This document shows positions 37,437 through 46,870 of a stretch of 64,000 bases of DNA, one piece after another. The notes under the pieces were generated by a model that saw only the letters and a list, made by a program, of their open reading frames with translations, ran no database searches and was not told where the DNA came from. The stretch is from Pseudomonas syringae (GTDB lineage Bacteria > Pseudomonadota > Gammaproteobacteria > Pseudomonadales > Pseudomonadaceae). The translations under genes were made by a program, and so were the position numbers. The stretch lies in NCBI RefSeq assembly GCF_021606685.1, contig NZ_WKCB01000008.1, forward strand, positions 1 to 64,000, in the 5' to 3' direction. How positions within the stretch are numbered: position 1 is the stretch's first letter; every line of letters starts with the position of its first letter.

Positions 37437-38743
37437 ACCCACGTCTGGCCGCCGCCAAGGCACTCGCCGCCGTGCTCAACGGCAAGGCTTCGCTGAACAG
37501 TTCATTGCCGACCCAGCTGGATAAGGTTGAGGACCGTGATCGCGGCTTCACCCAAGACCTGGCGTTTGGCACTGCCCGCTGGCAACCACGCTTGTCGGCG
37601 CTGGCGGCCAAGCTTTTGCAAAAGCCATTCAAGGCGGCCGACGCCGATGTGGAAGCGCTGCTGCTGGTGGGTCTCTACCAGTTGCTCTACACCCGCGTAC
37701 CCGCTCACGCCGCGATCGGCGAGACGGTCGGTTGCGCCGATAAGCTGAAAAAGCCGTGGGCCAAAGCCCTGCTCAATGCGGTACTGCGCCGCGCCCAGCG
37801 TGAGAGCGAGGCGCTGCTGGCTGAGTTGGAACATGACCCGGTGGTGCGTACCGCCCACCCGCGCTGGCTGCAAAAATCCTTGAAAGCCTTCTGGCCTGAG
37901 CAGTGGGAAGCCATTTGCGCGGCCAACAACGCACACCCGCCGATGATCCTGCGGGTCAACCGTCGCCATCACAGCCGTGACGCCTATCTGCAATTGCTGG
38001 CCGATGCCGGCATCAGCGCCACACCGTGCGTGTACAGCATCGACGGCATCGTGCTCGAAGCGGCCGCCGACGTACGCAGCCTGCCGGGCTTCGCCGAGGG
38101 CTGGATCAGCGTGCAGGACGAGGCGGCGCAACTGGCTGCCGACCTGCTCGACCTGGCACCCGGCCAACGGGTACTGGACGCCTGCTGCGCGCCGGGCGGT
38201 AAGACCTGTCACATTCTGGAAGTCGAAAAAGACCTGGCCACTGTGGTCGCAGTCGACCTGGAGGCCAAGCGCCTGGTGCGCGTGCGGGAAAACCTCGCGC
38301 GCCTGGGCCTTAGCGCCGAGCTGATTGCCGCCGATGGCCGCGACACCGCCACCTGGTGGGACGGCAAGCCGTTCCAGCGCATCCTGCTGGACGCGCCGTG
38401 TTCGGCCACGGGTGTGATCCGCCGCCATCCGGACATCAAGCTCACCCGCCAACCCGACGACATCGCCGCCCTGGCCGTGCTGCAAGGCGAGCTGCTCGAC
38501 GCCCTGTGGCCGACCCTGGAAGTCGGCGGCACCCTGCTGTACGCCACCTGCTCGACCTTGCCCACCGAAAACACCGAGGTGATTCAGGCGTTCCTTGCAC
38601 GCACCAGCGGTGCACGCGAACTGGACCTCGCCACGGCAGCCGGTATCAAGCAGCCCCATGGCCGCCAGTTGCTCGCGCAAGAAGGCGGACACGATGGCTT
38701 CTACTACGCCAAACTGATCAAGATTGCCGCCGCGCGCGGCTGA
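37433..38743 (+). CDS. rsmB: 16S rRNA m5C967 methyltransferase
   Basis: A 436-residue SAM-dependent enzyme. An N-terminal NusB-like domain (1-140, [17 protein letters not shown]) precedes the methyltransferase domain. It has [34 protein letters not shown] and the catalytic Cys in [11 protein letters not shown]. It overlaps fmt by 4 bases (ATGA) and is followed by trkA after 22 bases. Confidence 0.97.
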   Translation: MNPRLAAAKALAAVLNGKASLNSSLPTQLDKVEDRDRGFTQDLAFGTARWQPRLSALAAKLLQKPFKAADADVEALLLVGLYQLLYTRVPAHAAIGETVGCADKLKKPWAKALLNAVLRRAQRESEALLAELEHDPVVRTAHPRWLQKSLKAFWPEQWEAICAANNAHPPMILRVNRRHHSRDAYLQLLADAGISATPCVYSIDGIVLEAAADVRSLPGFAEGWISVQDEAAQLAADLLDLAPGQRVLDACCAPGGKTCHILEVEKDLATVVAVDLEAKRLVRVRENLARLGLSAELIAADGRDTATWWDGKPFQRILLDAPCSATGVIRRHPDIKLTRQPDDIAALAVLQGELLDALWPTLEVGGTLLYATCSTLPTENTEVIQAFLARTSGARELDLATAAGIKQPHGRQLLAQEGGHDGFYYAKLIKIAAARG

Positions 38744-38765
38744 ATGGGTTTAAGGGAGTGACCGG

Positions 38766-40139
38766 ATGAAAATCATCATCCTTGGGGCAGGGCAGGTGGG
38801 TGGCACGCTGGCCGAGCATTTGGCCAGCGAAGCCAATGACATCACGGTGGTCGACACCGACGCCGAGCGCCTGCGCGATTTGGGCGACCGTCTGGACATC
38901 CGCACCGTACAAGGTCGGGCGTCGTTTCCTACGGTACTGCGCCAAGCCGGCGCCGACGATGCCGACATGTTGGTCGCCGTGACCAACAGCGATGAAACCA
39001 ACATGGTCGCCTGCCAGGTCGCTCACACCCTGTTCCACACCCCGACCAAGATTGCCCGTGTGCGCGAAGCCGCGTACCTGACCCGCGCCGGCCTGTTCGA
39101 CAACGACGCGATTCCGGTGGATGTGCTGATCAGCCCCGAGCAGGTCGTGACGCATTACATCAAGCGCCTGATCGAGATTCCCGGCGCCTTGCAGGTGATC
39201 GACTTTGCCGGCGGCAAGGCGCAACTGGTCGCGGTAAAGGCCTATTACGGCGGCCCGCTGGTGGGCCAGCAACTACGGCAGCTGCGTGAGCACATGCCGA
39301 ATGTGGAAACCCGCGTCGCAGCGATTTTCCGCCGTGACCGGCCGATCCTGCCCCAGGGCGATACCGTGATCGAGGCCGACGATGAGGTGTTTTTCATCGC
39401 CGCCAAAGCGAATATTCGTGCAGTAATGAGCGAAATGCGCCGACTGGACGAAACCTATAAACGTATCGTCATTGCCGGCGGCGGGCAGATTGGCGAACGC
39501 CTGGCCGAAGCCATCGAAAGCCGTTACCAGGTGAAGATCATCGAGATGAGCCCGGCGCGTTGCCGGCATTTGTCCGACACCCTCGACAGCACCGTGGTGC
39601 TGCAAGGCAGTGCCTCGGACCGTGACCTGCTGCTGGAAGAAAATATCGCCGACGCCGATATTTTCCTGGCCCTGACCAACGATGACGAAGCCAACATCAT
39701 GTCGTCGTTGCTCGCCAAGCGGCTGGGGGCGAAGAAGGTGATGACCATCATCAACAACCCGGCCTACGTCGACCTGATCCAGGGCGGCGATATCGACATC
39801 GCCATCAGCCCGCAATTGGCAACCATCGGGACCTTGCTGGCCCACGTGCGGCGTGGCGATATCGTCAGCGTGCACTCCCTGCGCCGGGGCGCGGCGGAAG
39901 CCATCGAGGCGATTGCCCATGGTGACTCGAAGTCGAGCAAGGTGATCGGCAAGGCCATCCGCGATATCGGCCTGCCGCCGGGCACCACCATCGGCGCGAT
40001 TATTCGCGATGAAGAAGTGATCATTGCCCACGACGACACGGTGATCGCTACCGGTGACCACGTCATCCTGTTCCTGGTGGATAAAAAACATATCCGCGAT
40101 GTGGAGAAACTGTTCCACGTGGGCCTAAGTTTTTTCTAA
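38766..40139 (+). CDS. trkA: Trk potassium uptake regulatory subunit TrkA
   Basis: A 457-residue peripheral membrane protein with two RCK halves. Each has an NAD-binding fold ([19 protein letters not shown] at 1-19 and [19 protein letters not shown] near 235) followed by a TrkA_C domain. It gates the Trk potassium channels TrkH/TrkG. GGAGTGACC precedes the ATG. Near its 3' end a parS-like half site occurs by chance. Confidence 0.97.
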   Translation: MKIIILGAGQVGGTLAEHLASEANDITVVDTDAERLRDLGDRLDIRTVQGRASFPTVLRQAGADDADMLVAVTNSDETNMVACQVAHTLFHTPTKIARVREAAYLTRAGLFDNDAIPVDVLISPEQVVTHYIKRLIEIPGALQVIDFAGGKAQLVAVKAYYGGPLVGQQLRQLREHMPNVETRVAAIFRRDRPILPQGDTVIEADDEVFFIAAKANIRAVMSEMRRLDETYKRIVIAGGGQIGERLAEAIESRYQVKIIEMSPARCRHLSDTLDSTVVLQGSASDRDLLLEENIADADIFLALTNDDEANIMSSLLAKRLGAKKVMTIINNPAYVDLIQGGDIDIAISPQLATIGTLLAHVRRGDIVSVHSLRRGAAEAIEAIAHGDSKSSKVIGKAIRDIGLPPGTTIGAIIRDEEVIIAHDDTVIATGDHVILFLVDKKHIRDVEKLFHVGLSFF

Positions 40140-40155
40140 GTGTGAACATTCCAGT

Positions 40156-40248
40156 GTGGCGAGGGGGCTTGCCTCCATTCGAGTGCGAAGCGCTCGTAAA
40201 ATGCTTGGGGCCGCTGCGCAGCCCAACGGGAGCAAGCTCCCTCGCCAC
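40156..40248. repeat. REPIN with unequal arms
   Basis: The left arm GTGGCGAGGGGGCTTGCC and the right arm GGGAGCAAGCTCCCTCGCCAC belong to slightly different REP types, so one arm has mutated or recombined. Confidence 0.85.
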
Positions 40249-40279
40249 AACAGCCTTACTTCGCTCAAGGTGACAATAA

Positions 40280-40591
40280 ATGCTCGATTCCCTGGAAAAA
40301 ATGCTCGCCAAGGGTGTGGATAATTCACTGCTGCGCTTTGGCTTGGGCAAGGGTTATCTGGACTTGAAGGACAACGCCAAGGCGGCGGAGCATTTGCAGA
40401 AGTGCGTTGAATTCGACCCGAAATATTCGGCGGCGTGGAAGTTGCTGGGCAAGGCGCACCAAGCTCAGGGTGACAGCGCCGCCGCGCGGCAGGCGTGGGA
40501 AAAGGGCATCGAAGCGGCCCAGGCCCATGGCGACAAGCAGGCCGAAAAAGAGATGACGGTGTTCCTGAAGAAACTCGACCGCCAAGCCTGA
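40280..40591 (+). CDS. Small tetratricopeptide-repeat protein
   Basis: A 103-residue protein of TPR helices: KGVDNSLLRFGLGKGYLDLKDNAKAAEHLQKCVEFDPKYSAAWKLLGKAHQAQGDSAAARQAWEKGIEAA gives about two full repeats (residues 10-80) plus a capping helix. No signal peptide, so probably a cytoplasmic adaptor. A homologue occupies this position next to trkA in other pseudomonads. Function unknown. Flanked by REPINs on both sides. Confidence 0.85.
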   Translation: MLDSLEKMLAKGVDNSLLRFGLGKGYLDLKDNAKAAEHLQKCVEFDPKYSAAWKLLGKAHQAQGDSAAARQAWEKGIEAAQAHGDKQAEKEMTVFLKKLDRQA

Positions 40592-40602
40592 TCTGAACCA
40601 AA

Positions 40603-40691
40603 TGTGGGAGGGGGCTTGCCCCCGATAGCGGAGTGTCAGTCGATGCCTCTTTGACTGAACCACCGCCATCGGGGGCAAGCCCCCTCCCACA
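40603..40691. repeat. REPIN
   Basis: TGTGGGAGGGGGCTTGCCCC and inverse between convergent TPR and acyltransferase genes. Confidence 0.9.
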
Positions 40692-40724
40692 TTGGTTTTG
40701 TATTGGTCTTGAGGCAGCAGTAAG

Positions 40725-41612
40725 TCAGTACCACCGCTCTTCACCCGGCGGGCGTTTCTTGAAGCGTTTCATGCTCCACATGTACTGGCTCGGGTAAGCC
40801 CCCACATAACGCTCCACCACCTTGCTCATCGCTGCGCAGGACGTGGCGGTGTCGGTGCTGTACATATCTTCCGGCGCCGCTTCCAGGATCACTTTGTAGC
40901 CCGAGCCGTCCGGCAGCCGCAGGGCGTGCAGGAAGACGCCCACGGCCTTGTGGCCTGCGAGCATGTTGGGCACAAACTTGCTGGTCAACGCCTGGGTGGC
41001 GAAGAACGGCACGAAGATCCCGGCGGATTCCGCCGGCTCCGGGTCGGCAGGGATGCCCACCTGGCCGCCTTTGCGCACTTCCTTGATCACACTGAGGATG
41101 CCTTCCTTGGTGGACGCGGCCACACGGTTACCCAGTTGCACGCGCTGCTTGCGCAGCAATTCATCCACCGCCTTGAGCTTGGGCGGGCGGTAGAAAATGA
41201 TCGGTTTGCACTGGTTGCAATAGAAGTGGTTCAACACTTCCCAATTGCCCAGGTGACTGGTGATGCCAACCACGCCTTTGCCCGAAGCCAGGGCGTCGTG
41301 CAGCACGTCCAGCCCTTCGACTTCGCGCACCAGGTCAATGGAACGCTGGGCTGGCCAGATCCAGGCGCAGGCGCTTTCGGTGAGGGACTTGCCGATGTCC
41401 ATCAGGCTTTGGCCGACCAGGCGCTCGCGGGCGGCCGGGTCCATGTCCGGGAAGCATTTGGAGAGGTTGATCCGCACCGTGTCGCGAGAGCGGTTGGGGG
41501 TCTTCCACATAATCCAGCCGATGGCCGTACCGACGGCCTGGACGGCGCGCCATGGCAGCAGGGCAAACAACCTAAGAGCGCCTACCAGCAAGGCGCCTTT
41601 AAACTTTTCCAC
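40725..41612 (-). CDS. lpxL: Lipid A biosynthesis acyltransferase (LpxL/HtrB family)
   Basis: A 295-residue inner-membrane enzyme that adds a secondary acyl chain (lauroyl or similar) to lipid A. It has an N-terminal hydrophobic segment, the catalytic motif in ITSHLGNWEVLNH (H-x4-E type, near residue 118) and GQVGIPADPEPAESAG. Pseudomonas carries more than one LpxL paralogue, so which position it acylates is open. It is adjacent to tag as in PAO1 (PA0011-PA0010). Confidence 0.9.
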   Translation of the reverse strand: MEKFKGALLVGALRLFALLPWRAVQAVGTAIGWIMWKTPNRSRDTVRINLSKCFPDMDPAARERLVGQSLMDIGKSLTESACAWIWPAQRSIDLVREVEGLDVLHDALASGKGVVGITSHLGNWEVLNHFYCNQCKPIIFYRPPKLKAVDELLRKQRVQLGNRVAASTKEGILSVIKEVRKGGQVGIPADPEPAESAGIFVPFFATQALTSKFVPNMLAGHKAVGVFLHALRLPDGSGYKVILEAAPEDMYSTDTATSCAAMSKVVERYVGAYPSQYMWSMKRFKKRPPGEERWY

Positions 41613-41652
41613 AGGTCACTCCTGATCGTGTGTGGTGCGCAAAGCCGGCATT

Positions 41653-42210
41653 CTAACCGGCGTTGGCCAGGTCCGCGTAACGGTCGCAGTCCTGAGTGTG
41701 GTCCATGACCATGCCCGAGGCCTGCATGAACGCGTAACAGATGGTCGGGCCGACAAAGGTAAAGCCGGCTTTTTTCAAGGCTTTGCTCATGGCTTGGGCC
41801 TCCGGCGTAATCGCCGGGACCTCACTGCGGTCCTTGAAGTGATTGACCTTGGGCACGCCGCCGACAAACGACCAGAGCAACCCCACCGGGTCCTCCAGCG
41901 CCAGCCAGGCGGCGGCATTGCGCCGGGTGGCGTTGAGCTTCAAGCGATTGCGCACAATACCCGGGTCAAGCATCAGCGCTTCGATTTCAGCGTCGCTCAA
42001 CCGCGCAAGCCTCTGCGCATCAAAGCCGAACAAGACCTTTCGATAATGCTCGCGTTTGCGTAAAACGGTGATCCAGGACAGGCCCGCCTGGAACCCTTCG
42101 AGTAAAAGCAACTCGAACAAGCCCTGCGCATCGCGCAGCGGCGTTCCCCACTCCTGATCGTGATAAGCCATGTACAGCGGATCTTCAGAACACCAAAAGC
42201 AGCGTGGCAT
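41653..42210 (-). CDS. tag: DNA-3-methyladenine glycosylase I
   Basis: A 185-residue base-excision enzyme that removes 3-methyladenine. The zinc ligands Cys4 and His17 (PRCFWC, AYHDQEW) and the C-terminal pair in MDHTQDCDRY are present, with GFTFVGPTICYAFMQA forming the pocket. The start at 42210 gives the exact family N-terminus and GGAG 4-5 bases away. The longer open frame upstream runs antisense through glyQ and is not coding. Divergent from glyQ. Confidence 0.96.
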   Translation of the reverse strand: MPRCFWCSEDPLYMAYHDQEWGTPLRDAQGLFELLLLEGFQAGLSWITVLRKREHYRKVLFGFDAQRLARLSDAEIEALMLDPGIVRNRLKLNATRRNAAAWLALEDPVGLLWSFVGGVPKVNHFKDRSEVPAITPEAQAMSKALKKAGFTFVGPTICYAFMQASGMVMDHTQDCDRYADLANAG

Positions 42211-42291
42211 AAGGCTCCAGGGGATGGTGGCGCGGCCGAATCGGGTATACTCCCGCTCTTTAAATCGCAGCCCAAGTAACAGGTGAATTTC

Positions 42292-43245
42292 GTGAGCCAG
42301 CCTACGCCAGCCGTGCGTACCTTCCAAGACTTGATCCTCGCCCTCCAGCAATACTGGGCCGAGCAAGGTTGTGTGGTACTTCAGCCCTACGATATGGAAG
42401 TAGGCGCCGGCACTTTCCACACCGCTACATTCCTGCGGGCCATCGGCCCGGAAACCTGGAACGCCGCTTATGTGCAGCCCAGTCGTCGCCCGACTGACGG
42501 CCGCTACGGCGAAAACCCGAACCGTCTGCAGCACTACTACCAGTTCCAGGTGGTACTGAAGCCGAACCCGGACAACTTCCAGGAACTGTACCTGGGCTCG
42601 CTCAAGCATGTCGGCCTGGACCCGTTGGTCCACGACATTCGCTTCGTTGAAGACAACTGGGAGTCGCCGACCCTGGGCGCCTGGGGCCTGGGCTGGGAAG
42701 TCTGGCTCAATGGCATGGAAGTGACGCAGTTCACTTACTTCCAGCAAGCGGGCGGCATCGAGTGCTACCCGGTGACCGGCGAGATCACCTACGGCCTCGA
42801 GCGCCTGGCCATGTACCTGCAGGGCGTGGACTCGGTCTACGACCTGGTGTGGGCAGACGGCCCGTTCGGCAAAGTCACCTACGGCGACGTGTTCCACCAG
42901 AACGAAGTGGAGCAGTCCACCTACAACTTCGAACACGCCAACGTCGACAAGCTGTTCGAACTGTTCGACTTCTATGAAAGCGAAGCCAAGCGCCTGATCG
43001 AACTCGACCAGCCGCTGCCGCTGCCGAGCTATGAAATGGTGTTGAAGGCCTCCCATACCTTCAACCTGCTGGACGCCCGCCGTGCCATCTCGGTAACCGC
43101 GCGCCAGCAATACATCCTGCGTGTACGCACCCTGGCGCGTTCCGTCGCCCAAGCCTACCTGCTGGCTCGCGCCAAGCTGGGCTTCCCGATGGCAACCCCG
43201 GATCTGCGTGATGAAGTGTTGGCTAAGCTGGAGGCTGCACAATGA
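42292..43245 (+). CDS. glyQ: Glycyl-tRNA synthetase alpha subunit
   Basis: A 317-residue subunit of the tetrameric (alpha2beta2) bacterial GlyRS that forms the aminoacylation site. Diagnostic are [34 protein letters not shown] and [15 protein letters not shown]. The start is taken at the GTG of 42292 ([18 protein letters not shown]), which follows AGGTG. A GTG three codons upstream is the alternative. Its stop overlaps the glyS start (ATGA). Confidence 0.97.
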   Translation: MSQPTPAVRTFQDLILALQQYWAEQGCVVLQPYDMEVGAGTFHTATFLRAIGPETWNAAYVQPSRRPTDGRYGENPNRLQHYYQFQVVLKPNPDNFQELYLGSLKHVGLDPLVHDIRFVEDNWESPTLGAWGLGWEVWLNGMEVTQFTYFQQAGGIECYPVTGEITYGLERLAMYLQGVDSVYDLVWADGPFGKVTYGDVFHQNEVEQSTYNFEHANVDKLFELFDFYESEAKRLIELDQPLPLPSYEMVLKASHTFNLLDARRAISVTARQQYILRVRTLARSVAQAYLLARAKLGFPMATPDLRDEVLAKLEAAQ

Positions 43246-45296
43246 GTGCTCAAGATTTCCTGGTTGAACTGGGCACCGAAGAGCTGCCACCCAAGGCGCT
43301 CAATACCCTGGCCGACGCGTTTCTGGCCGGTATCGAAAAAGGCCTGCACAGTGCGGGTCTGAAGTTTGAAGCGAAGAAGGTCTACGCCGCGCCACGTCGC
43401 CTGGCCGTGTTGCTGACCGCGCTGGAAACCCAGCAGCCGGACCGCAGCATCAACCTCGACGGCCCGCCACGCCAAGCCGCGTTTGACGCCGAAGGCAACC
43501 CGACCCAGGCGGCCCTTGGCTTCGCCAAGAAGTGCGGCGTGGAACTGAGCGAGATCGACCAGAGCGGCCCCAAGCTGCGTTTCAGCCAGGTCATCACTGG
43601 CAAGCCGACCGCCAGCCTGTTGCCGACCATCGTTGAAGACTCGCTGAACGACCTGCCAATTCCCAAGCGCATGCGCTGGGGTGCACGCAAGGAAGAGTTC
43701 GTACGTCCAACCCAATGGTTGGTGATGCTGCTCGGTGACCAGGTCATCGACTGCACCATCCTCGCCCAGAAAGCTGGCCGTGATTCCCGTGGTCACCGCT
43801 TCCACCACCCGCAAGCGGTGCGCATCACCTCGCCGGCCAACTACGCTGCCGACCTGCGCGCGGCTTACGTGCTGGCCGATGCCAACGAGCGTCGCGAGCT
43901 GATCAGCAAGCGCACCGAAGAGCTGGCCCGCCTGCAGGAAGGCACCGCCATCGTGCCGCCAAGCCTGCTGGACGAAGTGACCGCACTGGTTGAATGGCCG
44001 GTGCCGCTGGTGTGCTCGTTCGAGGAACGTTTCCTCGACGTGCCGCAAGAAGCGCTGATCACCACCATGCAGGACAACCAGAAGTATTTCTGCCTGCTGG
44101 ACGTGGATGGCAAGTTGCTGCCGCGTTTCATCACCGTGGCCAACATCGAGAGCAAGGACCCGCAGCAGATCATCGAAGGTAACGAGAAAGTCGTTCGCCC
44201 GCGCCTGACCGATGCCGAGTTCTTCTTCAAGCAAGACAAGAAGCAGAAGCTCGAAGACTTCAACCTGCGCCTGCAAAACGTGGTTTTCCAGGAAAAACTC
44301 GGCAGCGTCTACGACAAAGCCGTGCGCGTTTCCAAGCTGGCCGCCTACATTGCGCCACGCATTGGCGGTGATGCCGCCTGGGCTGCGCGTGCGGGCTTGC
44401 TGTCCAAGTGCGACCTGGCCACCGAGATGGTCGGCGAGTTCCCTGAGATGCAAGGCGTTGCCGGCTACTACTACGCCCTCAACGATGGCGAAGCCGATGA
44501 CGTCGCCCTGGCATTGAACGAACAGTACATGCCGCGCGGTGCCGGCGCCGAGTTGCCGACCACCCTGACCGGTGCGGCCGTGGCCATCGCCGACAAGCTG
44601 GACACCCTCGTCGGTATCTTCGGTATCGGCATGTTGCCTACCGGTAGCAAAGACCCGTACGCCCTGCGCCGCGCGGCCTTGGGCGTGCTGCGCATCCTGA
44701 TCGACAAGAAGCTGGACCTCGACCTGACCCAGGCCGTGGTGTTTGCCGTCGGCCAGTTCGGTGCCAAGGTCAAGCAAGCCGGTTTGGCCGAGCAGGTGCT
44801 GGAGTTCGTGTTCGACCGCCTGCGTGCGCGTTACGAAGACGAAGGCGTGGACGTGTCGGTGTACCTGTCGGTACGCGCCCTGCAGCCGGGTTCGGCGCTG
44901 GACTTCGACCAGCGCGTACAAGCCGTACAGGCGTTCCGCAAACTGCCGGAAGCCGACGCCCTGGCCGCCGTGAACAAGCGTGTGTCGAACCTGCTGAGCA
45001 AGGCTGAAGGCCTGGGCAACGCCGACGTCGACCCAGGCCTGTTTGCCGATGCCAAGGAGTTCTCGCTGAACTCGGCCATCGCCAAGGCTGAAAACGCCGT
45101 GAAGCCGCTGATCGCCGAGCGCAACTATGCCGAAGCGTTGGCGCGCCTGGCCACCCTGCGTGAGCCGGTGGATGCTTTCTTCGAAGCCGTGATGATCAAT
45201 GCCGAAGATGCCGGCGTGCGCAAAAACCGCTACGCCATGCTCGCGCGTCTGCGCGGCTTGTTCGTCAACATCGCCGACATTTCGACCCTGAGCTGA
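43242..45296 (+). CDS. glyS: Glycyl-tRNA synthetase beta subunit
   Basis: A 684-residue partner of GlyQ that binds tRNA-Gly. [16 protein letters not shown] at the start, [34 protein letters not shown] in the B3/4-like region, an HD-like helical middle ([26 protein letters not shown]) and a DALR-type anticodon-binding C-terminus are all in place. Translationally coupled to glyQ and two bases before gmhB. Confidence 0.97.
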   Translation: MSAQDFLVELGTEELPPKALNTLADAFLAGIEKGLHSAGLKFEAKKVYAAPRRLAVLLTALETQQPDRSINLDGPPRQAAFDAEGNPTQAALGFAKKCGVELSEIDQSGPKLRFSQVITGKPTASLLPTIVEDSLNDLPIPKRMRWGARKEEFVRPTQWLVMLLGDQVIDCTILAQKAGRDSRGHRFHHPQAVRITSPANYAADLRAAYVLADANERRELISKRTEELARLQEGTAIVPPSLLDEVTALVEWPVPLVCSFEERFLDVPQEALITTMQDNQKYFCLLDVDGKLLPRFITVANIESKDPQQIIEGNEKVVRPRLTDAEFFFKQDKKQKLEDFNLRLQNVVFQEKLGSVYDKAVRVSKLAAYIAPRIGGDAAWAARAGLLSKCDLATEMVGEFPEMQGVAGYYYALNDGEADDVALALNEQYMPRGAGAELPTTLTGAAVAIADKLDTLVGIFGIGMLPTGSKDPYALRRAALGVLRILIDKKLDLDLTQAVVFAVGQFGAKVKQAGLAEQVLEFVFDRLRARYEDEGVDVSVYLSVRALQPGSALDFDQRVQAVQAFRKLPEADALAAVNKRVSNLLSKAEGLGNADVDPGLFADAKEFSLNSAIAKAENAVKPLIAERNYAEALARLATLREPVDAFFEAVMINAEDAGVRKNRYAMLARLRGLFVNIADISTLS

Positions 45297-45298
45297 CC

Positions 45299-45835
45299 AT
45301 GTTGAAACTGCTGATTCTCGATCGGGACGGGGTGATCAACTACGACTCCGACGCTTACATCAAGTCGGTGGCGGAGTGGATTCCACTGCCCGGTTCGATC
45401 GAGGCCATCGCGCAGTTGAGCAAAGCCGGCTGGACGGTGGCCATTGCCACCAACCAGTCCGGCATCGCCCGCGGCTATTACGACATCGCCACCCTGGACG
45501 CCATGCACGCGCGCTTGCGCACGTTGGTGGCCGAGCAGGGCGGTGAGGTGGGGTTGGTGGTGTATTGCCCACACGGACCGGATGAGGGCTGCGATTGCCG
45601 CAAACCCAAACCGGGCATGTTGAAAACCATTGCAGAACATTACAAGGTGCCCTTGGCTGGGATATGGTTCGTCGGGGACAGCCTCGGTGACCTGGAGGCG
45701 GCCAAAGCCGTCGACTCTCAGCCAGTTTTGGTAAAGACCGGGAAAGGCGAAAAGACCCAGGCGAAAAACCTGCCGGTAGGCACCTTGATTTTTGACGATC
45801 TAGCGGCGATTGCCGCAGAACTTATCAACAACTAG
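45299..45835 (+). CDS. gmhB: D-glycero-beta-D-manno-heptose-1,7-bisphosphate 7-phosphatase
   Basis: A 178-residue HAD phosphatase of the ADP-heptose pathway for LPS core. Asp8 and Asp10 in LILDRDGVINYD are the nucleophile and acid. TNQSGIARGYY is motif II, and a zinc loop CPHGPDEGCDCRKP (Cys-x-His...Cys-x-Cys) marks GmhB. WFVGDSLGDLEAA is motif IV. It begins two bases after glyS stops and is followed by a plsC-type gene. Confidence 0.95.
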   Translation: MLKLLILDRDGVINYDSDAYIKSVAEWIPLPGSIEAIAQLSKAGWTVAIATNQSGIARGYYDIATLDAMHARLRTLVAEQGGEVGLVVYCPHGPDEGCDCRKPKPGMLKTIAEHYKVPLAGIWFVGDSLGDLEAAKAVDSQPVLVKTGKGEKTQAKNLPVGTLIFDDLAAIAAELINN

Positions 45836-45917
45836 CCGCCCTCGACTTCCTGGCCAAGGAGTGTTCGGGAGTGCGCTTTTAACAGGCGGGCCTTGTCCCG
45901 CAACGGTAAATGCCGCC

Positions 45918-46688
45918 ATGTCGATTTTGCAGGCCATCAGAACCTTTTTCTTTTACCTGCTGTTGGGCACCAGTTCCTTCCTCTGGTGCACCCTGAGCTT
46001 TTTTATCGCGCCCTTTTTGCCGTTCAAGGCGCGCTATCGCTTTATCAATGTCTATTGGTGCCGCTGCGCGTTGTGGCTGTCCAAAGTGTTCCTCGGTATT
46101 CGTTTCGAGATCAAGGGCGCCGAGAATGTGCCTGAGCAGCCCTGCGTGATTCTGTCGAACCACCAGAGCACGTGGGAGACGTTCTTTCTGTCGGCGTACT
46201 TCTCGCCCCTGAGCCAGGTGCTCAAGCGTGAGCTGCTGTACGTGCCGTTCTTCGGTTGGGCGATGGCCATGTTGCGGCCGATCGCCATTGACCGTGACAA
46301 CCCCAAGGCGGCGCTCAAGCACGTGGCCAAGAAGGGTGACGAGCTGCTCAAGGATGGCGTTTGGGTGCTGATCTTCCCCGAGGGCACCCGTGTACCGTAC
46401 GGCAGCGTAGGCAAGTTCTCGCGCGGCGGCACCGCGTTGGCAGTCAATGCCAACCTGCCGGTGTTGCCGATTGCGCATAACGCCGGCAAGTTCTGGCCCA
46501 AGACCGGCTGGGCCAAGCGTAAAGGCACCATCACGGTGGTGATTGGCGAACCGATGTACGCTCAAGGCGAGGGCCCCCGCGCCATTGCCGCGCTGAATGA
46601 GCGTGCCCAGGCCTGGAACGAAGCGCAGCAGCGAGCCATGGGTTCGCTGCCCCCTGAGCCGGTTGTAGTGGACACGCCGGTGATCTGA
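45918..46688 (+). CDS. plsC: 1-acyl-sn-glycerol-3-phosphate acyltransferase
   Basis: A 256-residue membrane enzyme that makes phosphatidic acid from lysophosphatidic acid. An N-terminal helix (FFFYLLLGTSSFLWCTLSFFI) anchors it. Acyltransferase motif I is NHQSTWET (H-x4-D/E type), motif III is FPEGTR. The ATG at 45918 follows the gmhB stop by 82 bases. The protein matches the PA0005 position (called lptA in some annotations). Phospholipid and membrane supply. Confidence 0.93.
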   Translation: MSILQAIRTFFFYLLLGTSSFLWCTLSFFIAPFLPFKARYRFINVYWCRCALWLSKVFLGIRFEIKGAENVPEQPCVILSNHQSTWETFFLSAYFSPLSQVLKRELLYVPFFGWAMAMLRPIAIDRDNPKAALKHVAKKGDELLKDGVWVLIFPEGTRVPYGSVGKFSRGGTALAVNANLPVLPIAHNAGKFWPKTGWAKRKGTITVVIGEPMYAQGEGPRAIAALNERAQAWNEAQQRAMGSLPPEPVVVDTPVI

Positions 46689-46816
46689 GGATCTGTGGAT
46701 AACCTGTGTACGGTTTGTTGGCGAATTGCTGATTTTGGCTTGTAAGAAACTGATTTACTTACATATTTCCCAAGCTGATAAAATCGCGAAAAAGGTGCAT
46801 AAGTTTTTTCCGCATT

Positions 46817-46845
46817 AAAAAACCGGTCCTTGAGACCGGTTTTTT
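46817..46845. terminator. Bidirectional terminator plsC / CHASE2 kinase gene
   Basis: A stem ACCGGTC-CTTGA-GACCGGT with an A-run on one side and a T-run on the other, between convergent genes. Confidence 0.92.
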
Positions 46846-46870
46846 ATACACAGCGAAAACGTCGGCTTTT

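Noticed and set aside
40111-40126. A parS-like TGTTCCACGTGGGCCT in the end of trkA
   Set aside because: Only one half fits the palindrome. The other half has several mismatches, so ParB binding is unlikely.
42211-43290. An upstream extension of tag to 545 codons
   Set aside because: The family N-terminus with zinc ligand Cys4 begins at 42210. The extension runs opposite to glyQ.
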